Part shown: one piece after another, positions 12,701 to 27,893 of the stretch
Layout: each line of letters begins with the position of its first letter
How positions within the stretch are numbered: the first letter of the stretch is position 1
DNA from: Arbacia lixula
Lineage: Eukaryota > Echinodermata > Echinoidea > Arbacioida > Arbaciidae
Assembly: GCA_963669155.1 (NCBI GenBank)
Contig: OZ022577.1
Coordinates: 27,187,865-27,251,864, forward strand
Direction of reading: 5' to 3'
Length of the DNA stretch: 64,000 nucleotides
Position numbers and translations under genes: made by a program
Notes under the pieces: model-generated
Database searches by the model: none
Told to the model about the DNA's origin: nothing
The model's input: the letters and a program-made list of their open reading frames with translations, nothing else

Positions 12701-15700
12701 TACATGTATGCAAGATTGTTTCATGTCTATGTCTCATATATCTTATGAAAGTCCCCAAGGGTGAGCCTTTACTCATGACTTCTCAGTGAAGTGCATATGA
12801 CTGAATTACCAACTAATGTACTCTTGTACGTATATATATTTATATATAAAAAAAATTAATTGACTGGAGTATAGCTTAAGTGAGTTGTACAGACTGTTTC
12901 GCCAGAAGGCTCATCAGCAACATATACATATTATACAATGAACACTGCAGAAATTTAAAGTTAGTCAAAAAGTATCAAGCACATATTCCAGAATGTAAGA
13001 ACATATGTGCAAATGTTGAATGATGATACCTTAATGTATTTTTACACACATCTGTAACCATGTTTTACACTGGTGTTCTTTCAGGGCGGAATGTATGTGT
13101 TCCAGCTGTACGACAATTACTCTGCCAGTGGTGCGGCGCTCTTGTTCGTGTCTTTCTTTGAAAGCCTTGCTATAGGATGGGTGTATGGTAAGTCCTATGT
13201 TTATTTCCCTTATGCACTTTATTTCATTAGCGGTAGTCTCTTATTGCATTGTGCAACCAATAGGAATTTGATGTGAGAATTATAGTAGAGTATTCAGGGA
13301 AAACCATTACTTCATGTGCTACCACTACTACAATACTTCTATTGCTGCTGCTGCTACTGCTGCTAGTTACCATAGCAACTCCCAACCATTTCAAACAGAA
13401 TTGACTATACTAGGGTGTTGAGTGCCAGGAGTACATTCTATATATAGTTTGTAGTCAGCAGGTTTTAAAATTGGTAGTTTCTTAACACTGAAAAAAGCTT
13501 TTAACATGGAAGTTTGTATAAAAAACAATCTTTTTTTTTTAAGTCTCTTGCTACTTTTTTGACACTTGTGAAACTTTTCACCCAGCATAGAAATTGCAGG
13601 CAAAGGAAGTTGATGTCTGACCTTTGTGTACATGTAGTGACTCCACTTATGAAGTTTGATTACAGTAGAGCCTGAGATCAACGTCACAGCTGATTGCAAT
13701 CAAATGCAATCAGCTCCATACATTTACTGCAGTCTGACTGCAAATGATTGCAATCAGCTGTGACGTTGATCTCAGGCCCAACTGTACATAACCATGAAAA
13801 GACATCAACAGTGTAGCCTCTTTGGGAGTATTGTTTGATTGAATAGACACCTGTCCTCTCGGAGACCCATAAAAACAAGTGATAGGATGGAAGCCTTGGG
13901 TATGATCATGCTAAATGGCAGTGGTAGCCTTGGTAGTGTTGCTGTGACCGGGACTAGGTGCCAGTAGACAACATGTGCCTGGTCTTCATTTCCTCTGCTT
14001 GTTATAGAAGTGCTAATGATAACATTTGATATCCTTTTTCAAACATGTATGTCAATGAATAATGTTGCTCTTCTCTCTCACTGCTACCGGTATACTCACC
14101 CAAGCTAATTGTATGTGTTTAAATGCTCCACCCATAGGAGAGTTGCTTTATAGATTGAGGTCAAGTCAGATTTACGTGCTATTTTTTGTTTATTTTGTGT
14201 TCGTTGTATGTTCATAGTATTTTTTCTATTCATAAAACACATAAAATCAAGTAATGATAAGTAATTGTGATACAACAAACCCTGTACAGAAAAACTACTG
14301 AAGAGGGGGACAAGAAATGTGATCTTTATGAGCAGGTGGTCTTTCTGGACAGGTAAATTCAACATAGGTTTCAATTGAAAAAAAATGTTTAAGGGAAACA
14401 TTCATTGGGTCTTTATAGGCAGGTGGTCTTTCCATGCAGGTGAACATTAACGCAGGTCCACATAGAAATTGGCATTACTATTTACCGTTCTGCATTTCCT
14501 AGGTGCTGGGAAGTTTATCAAGGACTTTGCCACCATGCACGACTTTCGAGGCCTGTTCTGCTGTGGACAGTACCTCAAACTCACCTGGCTCATTACCACT
14601 CCCTGCTTCTCCTTGGTAAGTTCCCTGCCATGACAGCTTAGTATGCTTACCCTCAGCCTACCCTTCAATGCCGGTTCACAATGTAATCCAAATACGTCGG
14701 CACTCTAGTGCCCCCAGTCTGTGCTTGAGTGATGTAGGTCATGTTGTTGACACAAAAACTGCCTTGTGTACCTGTAAAATCAGGGTTGGGGTGTTGGATG
14801 GAACTACCAACATAGGAAAATGGTTAATTTTGTATGTTCATTTTTGTTCAGAAAAAAATGCAATTACAAACATATTTATATTATTCAATTCATCCAAAGA
14901 ACAAAAAGAAAGACTTTGGTCTATCATGATTGTCTGCCTGTCCATCACTTCAGGAAACTCCAAATGTATGATTAATGGGGAACAATATTAATGTGATGTT
15001 TTGTAATTTTGCGAATCCACTTTGTTACAGGTTTATTGCTCATATGATATCACAACTGCAAAAAAGAATGAACTTTCTAGTGGATTTTCTTCAAAACCTA
15101 GTAACAGCACCTGTCCTTGACAAATGAGACAAACTGAAAAGATTAAGGGTTCAGTATCTTGAATGCTAAAGCTCAAATGGTAATTCGCCAATTAGTCTTT
15201 GGCTCAAGATTTTAATACCATGATGTATAAATTGTGATGTGATAGCATGCCTGGTGACCATGCTTGGTTCATTCAGTGCCAAGGGCGGTAAGAGGTCTGC
15301 AAAAGTGATATCCTCCTCAGAAGACTTGCATGAAGACAATTGTGGTTGATGCCAAGTCTTCTAGAGTAGACATACAAATGAGTGAAGTGAGTTTTGATCA
15401 TCAACTCCCTGCACCAAAAAAAAACCCACGAAGAATCCTTTCTGATATTGATGGCCATAACAACAGCAATAATCTCATCCTTGACTTCTTCTTTCGATAA
15501 GTAAATCGTTGTTTAAAACTTCCTTGTTTCGCAAGACATCTTGGTTCATTCTGTTATGTTTCAAAGCAATACCGAGTATGAAGACAGCCACATCACAGTA
15601 ACAATCCTTATTATCATTCAATTTGATTTCAATTCGATCTTGGTTTACTCATTGAAAGACATTTCCATGTCTCTTGACACAGTCAAACTGCACATGAAAA

Positions 15701-16924
15701 TGACATTGGTAAAAAAACAACAAAAACATGATAACACACAAACAAACAGTGAGGAAGGATTTGTAAATAGTTCCTATTAGAAAAACGACAATGAGATATC
15801 TTTATTCTCCTCTCCAGGCTATCTTCATCTTCAGCCTGGTGAAGTACCAGCCGCTGACGTACAACGATGAGTATGTGTACCCCTGGTGGGGCTACATGAT
15901 TGGCTGGATGATGTCTGTAGCCTCCATGATCTGCCCGCCCACCTACTTTGTCTTCCAGCTGCTCTTCAACAGCTCTGGCTCACTCAAAGAGGTAGGCCCC
16001 ACGGGGCCCTTTGGCTTATTTGGAGCTTCGATTGATATATCAATCGTATGACTGATAAATCATTCATGAATTTGTATCACAAAGAACCTACGATCGATAT
16101 CGATCGTAACTTGCAACTGATGTGGATGGTTGGTTGTGTGGATCCATCACAACTGTATGATTTATTGCAAAAGTATGCAAAGGCTTGGACTTGCAATTTT
16201 TTGATTGATTGTAAAGTTGTTTTGTTGCAACTCATGCTTTGTGAAACAGGGCCTTAGTGTGATGTCAGATTGGGTGTTAAAGCCGTATATGGTGTGGGTA
16301 AACTTAACATTGACTTGGTGTATGCGTGATCATTCCCGATTTCACAAAGAAATGGTTGATTCTTGATGAGGGGTCTTGTTTTATGACAACTTACTCTGCA
16401 TTTAAAAAATAGGATCTACTTTTAGAGAGTTAAGAGAGTCATGAAAAGGTGGAGTTTGTTTGTGTACTTGAAGTACTTAAATTACGTTTATTTTAGGGTG
16501 CTGAACGTTTGTATGTAAAATAGAGTTGCAAATGGGGGAAAATATCTGAAAATAGTGAGATAACATTCCATTCAAGTTTGGCCATTTTTTATTAAATTCT
16601 AGTGAACTTTCACCTTCCAGGGATTTTACTGTTTGGTCATTGGCTTTGTATTGTGAAAAATGTAGGTTTGTTTACCTTTGAAGGGTGCAATGTAGTAACC
16701 TGTTCTCTTGACCACTCTCTCCCCCTCAGCGCTGGACCTACCTGACCACTCCCAAGCTCACTCACCTGAGGACCAACGATATCGTCCAGGAAGTCCCGGA
16801 GGTGGAGATGATCAAGGTGGCTGAGGACCATAGCAACGGCACCGCAGCCCCGCCCTCCTACAACGAGGTGGCCATGACCAACGGCAACGCAGCCACCCCG
16901 CAAGATGTCTCCCTCAATGTCTAG
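2959..16924 (+). CDS. SLC6A: SLC6-family Na+/Cl--dependent transporter, 3' six exons (partial gene)
   Basis: Six exons join in frame: 2959-3071, 11224-11361, 13085-13187, 14503-14615, 15818-15991 and 16730-16924 (stop TAG). Each has AG/GT borders and phases agree (113, 138, 103, 113, 174, 195 nt). They encode about 278 C-terminal residues of a roughly 600-residue plasma-membrane symporter. The first exon starts [16 protein letters not shown] (extracellular loop 4) and runs into helix 8 with [30 protein letters not shown] and [11 protein letters not shown] follow, ending in helix 12. By known family sequences the closest type is the GABA/taurine/creatine branch; the substrate cannot be read from this half. 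Oddities: the usual DSQF after helix 8 reads DSEF, and the 64-residue last exon carries PPSY, a PPxY motif. The C-terminus SLNV could be a class II PDZ ligand. The 5' exons and promoter are outside the window. Confidence 0.93.
3532..4332. mobile_element. Non-autonomous DNA transposon with CAGAnATGCCAACC ends
   Basis: The left end CAGACATGCCAACC (3532-3545) is the near-perfect inverse of the right end GGTTGGCATCTCTG (4319-4332). The flanks share AATATCCA (3526-3533 and 4333-4340). The target duplication is therefore 6 bp, or 8 bp if CA belongs to it. A second right-end-like sequence at 3972-3990 (GTTGGCAGGTCTGG) suggests an internal duplication or a nested copy. TACGATTTT is repeated several times inside. 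No coding capacity. Confidence 0.7.
3626..3700. repeat. Poly(A)/poly(T) palindrome
   Basis: Thirty-one A (3626-3656), then TCGA, then forty T (3661-3700) form a perfect A-run/T-run palindrome centred on TCGA inside the foldback element. It could extrude as a hairpin, and is also the kind of place where assemblies err. Confidence 0.9.
5387..5781. mobile_element. Inverted-repeat element with AGAGTTCAA ends and a nested GGGCCC-type copy
   Basis: AGAGTTCAACCTGTATATAA at 5387 is answered in inverse by ACCTGTATTGAACTCT ending at 5781. The motif 'rCAGGTGGTCTTTCTrGACAGGT' recurs here (about 5620) and again at 14320-14445. At 5434 the sequence GGGCCCTGTTTCATAAAA begins a copy of another short element. 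A relative in the opposite orientation lies near 52410-52505 (TTACCrTCAATGGTAAG). Confidence 0.45.
8245..8408. repeat. Left arm of 164-bp perfect inverted repeat
   Basis: Read base by base, this arm is identical to the reverse complement of 9313-9476. It includes CTTACACAAGACTATTT at the inner edge and ACTAATAAATACTATTT at the outer edge. Confidence 0.92.
8356..8841 (+). pseudogene. GIY-YIG endonuclease domain of a Penelope-like retroelement (truncated)
   Basis: The 161-codon frame carries the C-terminal endonuclease domain of a Penelope-type polyprotein. Residues 1-12 come from the inverted repeat and are not part of the family. From about residue 20 it reads as the linker before the nuclease, then [20 protein letters not shown], which holds the GIY- and YIG-type strands. 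RLKEH supplies the conserved Arg region and VREAIEI the conserved Glu; HRIDW is typical of the group. The tail is His/Arg-rich. The reverse transcriptase that normally sits upstream is missing, so the frame is a fragment, not a working gene. The start codon is fortuitous. Confidence 0.82.
9313..9476. repeat. Right arm of 164-bp perfect inverted repeat
   Basis: Exact inverse of 8245-8408. The spacer side carries the GIY-YIG frame and the sequence around 9059-9110 discussed in the findings. Confidence 0.92.
11568..12286. mobile_element. GTGACC-ended non-autonomous DNA transposon, 719 bp, 4-bp target duplication
   Basis: The 33-bp ends (11568-11600 and 12254-12286) are inverse copies with one mismatch, starting GTGACCGCCCAGC and ending AAAAAGTCG. 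ATTT flanks both sides (11564-11567, 12287-12290). The flanking DNA is itself a dispersed repeat with a relative at about 33770-34000 that lacks the insertion. No protein is encoded. It lies in the SLC6 intron 11362-13084. Confidence 0.82.
13663..13784. mobile_element. 122-bp Tc1/mariner-type MITE
   Basis: CAGTAGAGCCTGAGATCAAC at 13663 is matched in inverse by GATCTCAGGCCCAACTG ending at 13784. The arms stay paired through CACAGCTGATTGCAATCA, about 40 bp each. TA stands on both sides (13661-13662, 13785-13786), and the ends CAG...CTG fit Tc1/mariner. It lies in the SLC6 intron before the fourth visible exon. Confidence 0.85.
16004..16253. mobile_element. GGGCCCT-type MITE just after an SLC6 splice donor
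   Basis: GGGCCCTTTGGCTTATTTGG at 16004 and GTGAAACAGGGCC ending at 16253 resemble the ends of the element at 18138-18273, and the inner CGATTGAT is also shared. The left end is 12 bp from the exon end at 15991. The match is imperfect, so this is an old copy. Confidence 0.5.
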
Positions 16925-18137
16925 GATGGCATTTTATGTCCCCAATAGCAACATGGGTCACACCCCCCCCCCCCCCCCCACTTGTTCGTGAAAACGACAT
17001 AGAACTTGGAGTATAGATAGATCATGTGATCACGGTCAGCTACAATGAAGAAAAAATGTGGGCTTCATCTGGAGATTTCATATCATACTTGCATGTAAGA
17101 ATGAAGGGTCTAATCATGAAAGTGAAAGCTCAACTTAAGTTTATAGGAGCTGTTAGATTGCCATGTGTTGGTTTGAAGTGCATATTAATGGGCATAGTGG
17201 ATGCTAGAAACGCCCATCAGGTGATATGATCAACATTTTATATTTGAATGTGGCTATCGTTAACTTTGCTAACATGTTGATCTGTGTTCTTCACAGAAAA
17301 TTCCAAGAAAAATGAAATTCTAGACGTAATGTCTGTTTGTGATGTCCAGTATGGCAGACATAAGACAACGTTTAATTCATTGTAGCATACCCTATACTTA
17401 AAAGGCAATTGGGTGTGTGTGTGTGAAATGTTGGTATCATGAATTTTAAGGGATTGTATCGGTCACAGTCAGAAAACAAGTGATCTAACCCATGTAATGG
17501 TGTAGTATACAATGCATGAGTATAAACATGAACATTGTCTGTGACTGTAGTTGTTCTTCTACTCGTGTGGTGGTCACTTCTATGAAGTCTTTGTACAATC
17601 AAATTATGTGTTGATTCATATCAATTGTGGATGACTGTATGTTTGCATGAGACTTGAGGTATAAAGTAGTCTACGTCTGAATAAGTCCTTTTTCGCTGTG
17701 AAAATGGACGAGTACAGCATGCTGTAAGTAGAAACTCAGGGGATCGGTCATGTTATTCTCTCTTTCATTGCTATTACATGTACATGTATCAACTCCAAAG
17801 AAGGTCACATTTTCATGCTAAACTATGTGTTACAAAGCGAGCCGTTGGACCTTGATGAAATAATGCTCATGTATGTGCCAATCATGATGTGAAGGGTGGA
17901 TGTTTTTTTAATCTATTTTTGGTGAGGATAAAGTTTTCTACATCAAGGCCTGTGGTTATTTTTATCCTAAAATATGGTCGCCTGTTAATTTTGGCAAATG
18001 CCGCAACTGGTAAAGAGTAGCCATTATACAAGCTATGGAGAAAGAAAAGGACATCATAAGAAAATATAAGAATTGCTGCAGCTTGGTGCTGACTGTGAAA
18101 CTTAAGTGTATGAAATCCCTCTGAGATCAGCGCATCA

Positions 18138-18273
18138 GGGCCTCATTTTATAAAGAGTTGCGATTGATCTGAATCAATCATATATCCAATCCCCTTATCT
18201 CTAATGTACAGAGTTACGAGTGGTATTGGTCGCAAGTCAAGTTGCAGTCAATCACAACTCTTAGACAGGGCCC
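18138..18273. mobile_element. GGGCCC-ended MITE, 136 bp
   Basis: GGGCCTCATTTTATAAAGAG at the left pairs with CTCTTAGACAGGGCCC at the right. The inner arms GTTGCGATTGA and TCAATCACAAC also pair. A right-end relative lies near 52735-52785 (CAATCACAATTC...GACAGGGCCC). No clear target duplication. Confidence 0.7.
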
Positions 18274-21200
18274 AGGATATCTACAGAATGTTTCATTTTT
18301 GCAAGAAGAATTGCAAACAATTCCAGAGTATACCGATCTTCCTCCAATGGTGATGCAAAGAGATCTGTAAATGGATGTGTGTTCCAGTGATGTCAAACCA
18401 TCCTTTATGGATGGATTGGTGGGACATAGAGAACCAATATTTGTGTGTGCATGTATCCGAGTCCTTTGCTTACATTGAGTGTAATAAAAAAAAATGTAAA
18501 AAGCATATGTCTTCTCAAACTGACTTTGTACTCTGTATATACTTTGATGGAACAACCAATAATGCATGAATTGTGTTCCCTTTAATTATTTGTATTTTAG
18601 AAAAATTATTATTCTTTTAATAGTGAAATCTTTATTTGGTGCTTTGTAGGATGGTATAATCCATTATGTTGTTAGGGGTAATGTTGTCACTACAAGAATC
18701 TCAACTGTTGAAATTTTGGAATATATGTGTAGATTTGGGCATGCTGTTGCGCAGTAGAGTGTGAAGCATTGAAGGAGATAAAACCAGAAGATATGGATTA
18801 TTCCATTGATCCCAAAAAGATTTACATTTGTAGATGTTGCTGACCATCTGGGATTATGGGCATAAATGATACTTCAAAGTACGTAATCCAATCAACAGGA
18901 TAATGTCGACCATTTTAACCAAGCAATGTACTTTTTCAATATAGTGCACAAGGCTGTACTTGTGTTAATTTTATCGCTCATTGGTTTTCAATGTGAAATG
19001 GGAGAACCCATTAGACAATCAGAAAAAGTCAGCCATTCACCACTTTTGTAAAATGAAATGAAATTATCTTGTGGAGTGTGATTCACTGTGTTACAAATTT
19101 CAGAGTATGTATTAAAAAGATGTATATGTAATAGTCGGTCATCTGTACCCACAACCATGCAGTCCTGGAAATTTGTGATAAAGAAAATATACACTGTATA
19201 GTTTTAAATTAATGCAATTATGGAAGAGAGGAAAATCATCAACAACAACCAATATGTTGACCAGAATTTGGTCAAGAAAGGCTCTGTATTTGCTGGCAGA
19301 GACAGGCATTGATTTGCTTTGGTTAGGAATCCAAAGCACTCATACAATTCTGTTCATCATGTAAAGCCATGTAGAACGCTAGTCATCTTATCGAGTCTCC
19401 TATTGTGGCTACCTGTTGAAAGTTTACAGGTATACATCTCAGTTGTTTTCTTCATGTATAGAAGAAACTATTAAAGGAAATGCGTGATGTTAGAATATAT
19501 AAATGATTTCTTTTAACTTAAAATTGAAAATACTTTTCGGTCAGCAAATATATGCGTGTGATTTTTCACATACAGTGAGCCTCTGGCCGTTGATGTGGGA
19601 CCAAACTGTGAATAATGCAATAAGACACATTTTTTTCTTTAAACTGCCAGATAGTTCCTTAATGAACCATGTGAAGGACAAGGCCACTTCGGTGACATTT
19701 CTGAAATGTCTGTTCTAACGAGAAAGCTGCATTGATGATAAGAACTGTCAAGTTGTATAACATCCATTTGAAGTCTTTCTTTTGATGTGTGCAATGTGAA
19801 TAATATGTGAGTATATCAATGTGTATAATATAAAAATTACTGTGAGATGTTGAGGCAATAGCAAAGCAAAGCTGAAGAAAGTTCTATTTCTATTACTTGT
19901 AATGTTCTGCATGTGATATGGAGCACTAAAAGCTTGTAATTGTTTGCTCTCAGCTTGTGAAATGCACTGAAATCATGAAATAAAAGGAACACAAGTTCTT
20001 CCTGTTGTACTATGAACAAGAAATCTAATGTTTGGCATAGATGTTCTCTGAAATTGTAAGTGTAGAAAGTACATTAAGAGAATTTCCAGTTTGTGTTTGA
20101 AAGCCTAGCAAACACCTTGTTAAGAGACATACCAAAACAATTTGTAAAACATATATGCAATGTTTGTGATTCAGAGTTTGTGGTAAAATACCGGTTGGAG
20201 TGAAATGATGTCTTTGTTAAAAACCAATGTCTACACATCACATTGGAGCATGAAGTGCGTAAGTGCTCTGCACTTAAGTTTGTTTCATTTCAATATATAA
20301 CCTTGTATAACGCTACAATATGTGTGTTTCATGCATTCAGCTTTGAATTTTCTGAGAATATGTGGGAATACATCATAATATAGCTATATTCACAGCATTA
20401 TATGGTCATTCTGGTGTAATACTACAGGCACAATTGGTTACAAATTCTTCATGAATGTAAACTATCCATTATCTTTTGCTCACATTTGCATGTTGAAGAG
20501 ATGTGTGTAATGTGACATCTGAACATATCCGTCCACACCAAACGGAGCAATAAGGGCTCAAATCCAACTAGAGCAATTTGGGGTTATATTCAAACAAATT
20601 TTCTTTCAGTTCACATTCTACCTGTCAGCGAATAATTAAGTAATCCAATCACTCTGTTTTTTCATCCCTTTTGCCCTCGCTCTTTCTCAGTCTTTTCTTT
20701 TTTCCTCTCCCCTTGTCTTTCTCTCTTTCTCTCTCTCTCTATAAAAAACATACTTTTTATCACTCTTTATGACCTCTTTTGTACAGAAATATAATAAATG
20801 AGATTTGCTGTGATACTTGGCCCAAACCTCTTTCATTCAGCACTGCATGCATTGCAATCTAGATTTGTCATTTCATAAGCTCACTTTTTCATCATATATG
20901 TTTCATTGCGGACATCAGATCATATCTCATGAATTGTCTTTTAAATTAGTGTTTTCTTTAAAATGGGCATAATTTACTTCTATAGAAAAATGCAGATTCA
21001 GGCTGCCTCTGCTTACATGCAATACATGTTATGTGGAGTAAAAGACATACAAGTGCATCCTTTCATGCTTGAAAATGTCTGTTTATACAATTCCATATTG
21101 ATCTCACTTGAGTTAGAGTGGCCATAGAGATAATGATATACGATGTATATCTCTAATTTCAAGTGTAAGTTAGTGATCAAACTGAATTAGTTAATGCGTA

Positions 21201-22408
21201 TATGACTTAATCCTAAAATGTTGCTTTCATTTGTATGTGCTTATTTTATGAGTATGTGTGATTAATTGTTAATTCACTGAAATCAGATTGCAAAGGATAT
21301 ATCTTAAGGGTATATAGTTTTATATAATATATATTTAAATATATATTACTTGTATTCTATTTTGACATGTCCTTTCCTTACAGATGTACATCAAAGAGTT
21401 TGTGTCATGTCCAATGTTTGTCTCCCGTGTACAACCATGGTCTTGTAAAAACAAACATATAACAAGATGTAGACATTTGTTTGATTTTTATTTGTTTTAA
21501 ATGGCTAGTTTATTAAAACTTTATGCCCAAATCTCTGTGATGAGTATAATAACGCAGGATGTTAGGTGGAAGGTGCAGGAGGCAGTGAATGGATTGGTAT
21601 TCCTACTTTCTTCAGTTTACTTGAATGTAGAGAAGATGGGATGTATGCTGTGTGAGTATTAAGTGTCATAAACACTTCTTCATTCATGGAGATGTTATGT
21701 CCAGCTTGTAAAAAAAAAAAAAAGAAACCCATTCTTGTGAATAAAAGTCATCCTAACACTATCATGGATGCACATGTTTTGAAAGTTGTTTTATTGCAGT
21801 ATGTTTTTGAGTAACACCGTACTATGTACCGTTTTTTATATTGCAAAATATTGCGCGAGTGATTTAAGAGTGAATATCATACCTTTATATTCACCTTTCA
21901 TTTAATACATGCTCATTAGATATACAGTATACCTACAGAGTACTTCCATCTTCACAGAGAAGGAGTATCATAGGTGAAGACAGATATGCCGATTGGTGAA
22001 ATGTGAGGAAAATCTAACAAATAAGATTCGTTAATAGTTCAATTTCAATTCCGTTTATTTCAACCAAATCGCTACGAAAAGGCATTGAATACAAAGTGAA
22101 TGAGAGAAGATGATATTACGCAACATAGTGGTTGATAAAGCAAATCGTAGGATATTGCAAAAAGGGTATAATAAGGGTATAATATATTATTTTAGCACTT
22201 AGTATTTCATTTAAAATTATATATAATTATCAATAAATTTGAAAACAAAATGACATGCTCAATGATATACAAATCATTCAAAATTACATGCTCAATAATA
22301 TACAAATTATTCCTAAGTGAAAAAAGGAAGAATTAAATAATTTTATAAAAAATATTACACCCCACCCCATGCAACTATAACTAAAGCTGCGCAAACCCAA
22401 GTGCAAAG

Positions 22409-22409
<1 letters not shown>

Positions 22410-22470
<61 letters not shown>
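22410..22470. repeat. (CA)n microsatellite
   Basis: About 30 uninterrupted CA units just left of the Tc1-like element, followed by degenerate CA-rich DNA to 22526. Confidence 0.97.
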
Positions 22471-22476
<6 letters not shown>

Positions 22477-22959
22477 TACACCCACATCCAACACCAACAC
22501 ACACAACGTACACATAAACACACATACAGTTGTCCTCAAAATTATTCATACCCATTGAAAATGACAGTCTTTGTTAGATTCTTCCTTTGGAAAAGCTATT
22601 ATGTTGGTACTTCCTGTGTATCTTTTGTCTACTTGTTGCTATGCACAAATCCACATATGAGTTGGCTAAACTTCATTTGCATAATAATAGATAAGTCCAA
22701 AAGTTATTTTTCCCTCATGTTCAGAATTATTCATACCCCTGACAATACCTCAACAAAAATGTTCTTTCTTCATAGTATCCATTGTTTTCCTTTCCTGAGA
22801 ATGTGTTAATCTTTGTCCTATAGTTATTTCAAGATGTTCCAATGGATTAAATACCTTTTTTGTTGACCAAATGTTAAACTATTGTCAAACACATAGCATC
22901 TTTCCATCAGACTTTAAATAGAGGAAACGTGTTCTGGTCATTCTCAGTTTCTGATCATC

Positions 22960-25385
<2,426 letters not shown>

Positions 25386-25627
25386 AGAAAGACATTGGAC
25401 TCAGTAATCCTAGGGTATGAATAATTTTGAACATGGCATTTTTTGAAAATCCATGAATAGAATACCCCTGAAATGATGAATTTCTTGAATTGTGTATTGT
25501 TGTTATTCTTTCACATGTTGGTCACATATAACTGATATACACACTTGACAAAATGCATTCATTTCATCACAAAAATAAAAAATCATAAAAATTAAAAAGG
25601 GTATGAATAATTTTGAGGACAACTGTA

Positions 25628-26813
25628 TAAATCACCCGCTGACATTCAAATTTGAACTGCAATGTTATAAGACTTCAATTTGTAAAGCTTCTCATTTCTG
25701 TTGGTGTATCTGCAATCAAACACACACACAATCATAATTGTGGAAATTATGACTCACATCATTTTAATGGATAGGAAATATGATAACAAAAACCCTCTCG
25801 GTGGGGTTAAAGATATACGTTATTAGCGTTTAAATATGGTATCAAGTAATTTTCTTTTTTGATTAGTGTGATTAGTTAGTATGAAAACGGTGCGCGCTTC
25901 GTTAATCAAACATAGATATGGCACATGCACAATACAGAGGATGGGACCACTAATATGCCTTGTGTGTGAGTAGCCCGTTGCTGTTGCTCATGCCTCGTCT
26001 GGAGTTCATGTACAGTGTTCACGCAGGCCTATCTAAGTCAACTAGTATCACAATTTCTCAGAGTACACATCTAAGAGTCACATTTTTTTATCCTCTAGTT
26101 TTCAGTGTGGTTAAATGAAGCTCAAGAACATGACTGAGCATGAAAAAAAAGGTGCCCCCCCCCCCCCCGGCCCCTCCCCTCGAATGGGGGATATTGGCCT
26201 CAGAACTCAAAATAAAATCCCTGGATTTCCCACACAAAAGCAGATATTGTGTGCAAGTAGGCCTATAAGTCAGACGTCCTCAAAATTCGTCGCAAAATTG
26301 TCTTATTTTCTAAGGAGATTGAAATAAACGGGCACCAGACCTACTTCCCACAGTACGTGTTGAGGTTGCCATTACGTTTGCTTCCAAACCCGTCCTTCCA
26401 TGCATTCAGAAATCCAGAATTATTTCATTATACGTATAGGGAAATTACCTTTTGGACTAGCCGTACATTACTTGCCCCCTCCATCTTTCCCTCAACAGAG
26501 AGGTGCCATCACCATTGTGTTTTACATCATGTTGAGCGCATCAAGACTGAGCTAGACAAAAATGGCAATACATGAACCGAAGTTTACTAATTTGGGATCA
26601 TTACGACCCTCTTGAGTACTGTTAATGATGAGACACATGCAGTTGAAGAGCACGACAGCGCATTAAATACAAAATTATCCCCCCCCCCCCCACACACACA
26701 CACAATGCACGTACATTATGTACAATATGTTAACGGATTTGCTAATAACGTGATTATATCTTACATTCTAAGTGCATGATGGGCCTTAGACAGGAGTAAC
26801 CGTCTCATGCGGG
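25628..26813. other. Non-coding DNA, nothing recognised
   Basis: Short poly(C) runs at 26155-26168 and 26680-26690 and AT-rich DNA; no open frame with family resemblance. Confidence 0.5.
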
Positions 26814-26951
26814 CAGGGGCGTAGACAACGGGGAGGGGGGGGGATGAGGGGATGCATCCCCCCCCCCCCCCCCACCTCACAAGGTAGGGGGTGGCATGTA
26901 CAATCATCCCCCCAGGTTTGGGGGAATGATATTTGCTTACTTGATAAGTCA

Positions 26952-27062
26952 TAATGATGATAATAATAGTACAAATAATAATAACAATTATAATATTATT
27001 AATGATAATAATGATGATTATGATGATAATAATCCTCATCATTATTGTAATTGTATTTATTG
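26952..27062. repeat. AT-rich (AAT/ATG)n low-complexity tract
   Basis: Runs of ATAAT and GATGAT units give the appearance of long Ile/Met open frames on both strands, which are not genes. Confidence 0.85.
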
Positions 27063-27893
27063 GTATTAGCCGCATTCACACGGTGAAAGCCAATTCAGAC
27101 GGTAAAAAAGAAAAAAAGTATTTTGTGGTTGTCTTGTGGTTTGTCCTCACTAAGCAAAATCGCGTAACTTTTTATCAAAGAGGTTTTGGACAAAATAATT
27201 TGGCAGAATTGTTTTTCACCTTATCAACTAACTTCTGTGTGAAAATCACATTAATCCGATAAGTCATGCGTGAGTGGGCAAATTTAAGAGGCAAAAATGT
27301 AACTTTTCAAAATTCACAGGGGTAATTTTGGGTTTCTGTCATATGAATTTTGGATGAATGCCATTTCTGGAGCATAACTCATGTCCTCTCATTGTTTATC
27401 ATCCATCTCTCGATGCACCTACACATATCCCGACATTTAACCCATTGTTCTGGTTGAGTGAGCACCGTTTAAAAAAATACTCATCCTTTTTGGGTTTGAA
27501 ACTTTTAAAAACCCATTATTTTTGTGAAAAAATAGAACTGGATATTTTGACAAAGATGTAACATGACCCGTCATGTAAACATTAGAAGTCATTTCCGTGT
27601 CATGGTTGAGTGAATACACTTTACAAATAATGTCATTTTCACACAAAGGTTAGTCAATAAGTTATGAAACAATCCTGGAAATTGTTTTGCCCAAAACTGC
27701 TTCGATAAAAAGTTATGCAATTTTTCCAAGGGGGGGGGGGGGGCTTACTTTTTTTTGTTGTGTTTAGAAAACAAAAACACGTGGTGAGTTTGCTAAGCAG
27801 GAGGCCTTGTCTTCCTCAACCTTTTAAGGGGAAAATATATGTGAGTGCGTCCCTTACATAATTCACAGCGTGAATTGATTTTCGGATTCTAGG

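Larger units (their letters stand above)
16925..22526 (+). other. 3' UTR and intergenic DNA after the SLC6 gene
   Basis: No coding exon is recognisable. Possible poly(A) signals AATAAA stand at 19979-19984, 20793-20798 and 21740-21745, so the transcript may carry a 3-5 kb 3' UTR. The choice among them cannot be made from sequence alone. A short MITE (18138-18273) lies within. The rest is AT-rich and unremarkable. Confidence 0.5.

Noticed and set aside
22284..22555. Cys-Val-rich open frames on the minus strand
   Set aside because: Translation of the (CA)n microsatellite.
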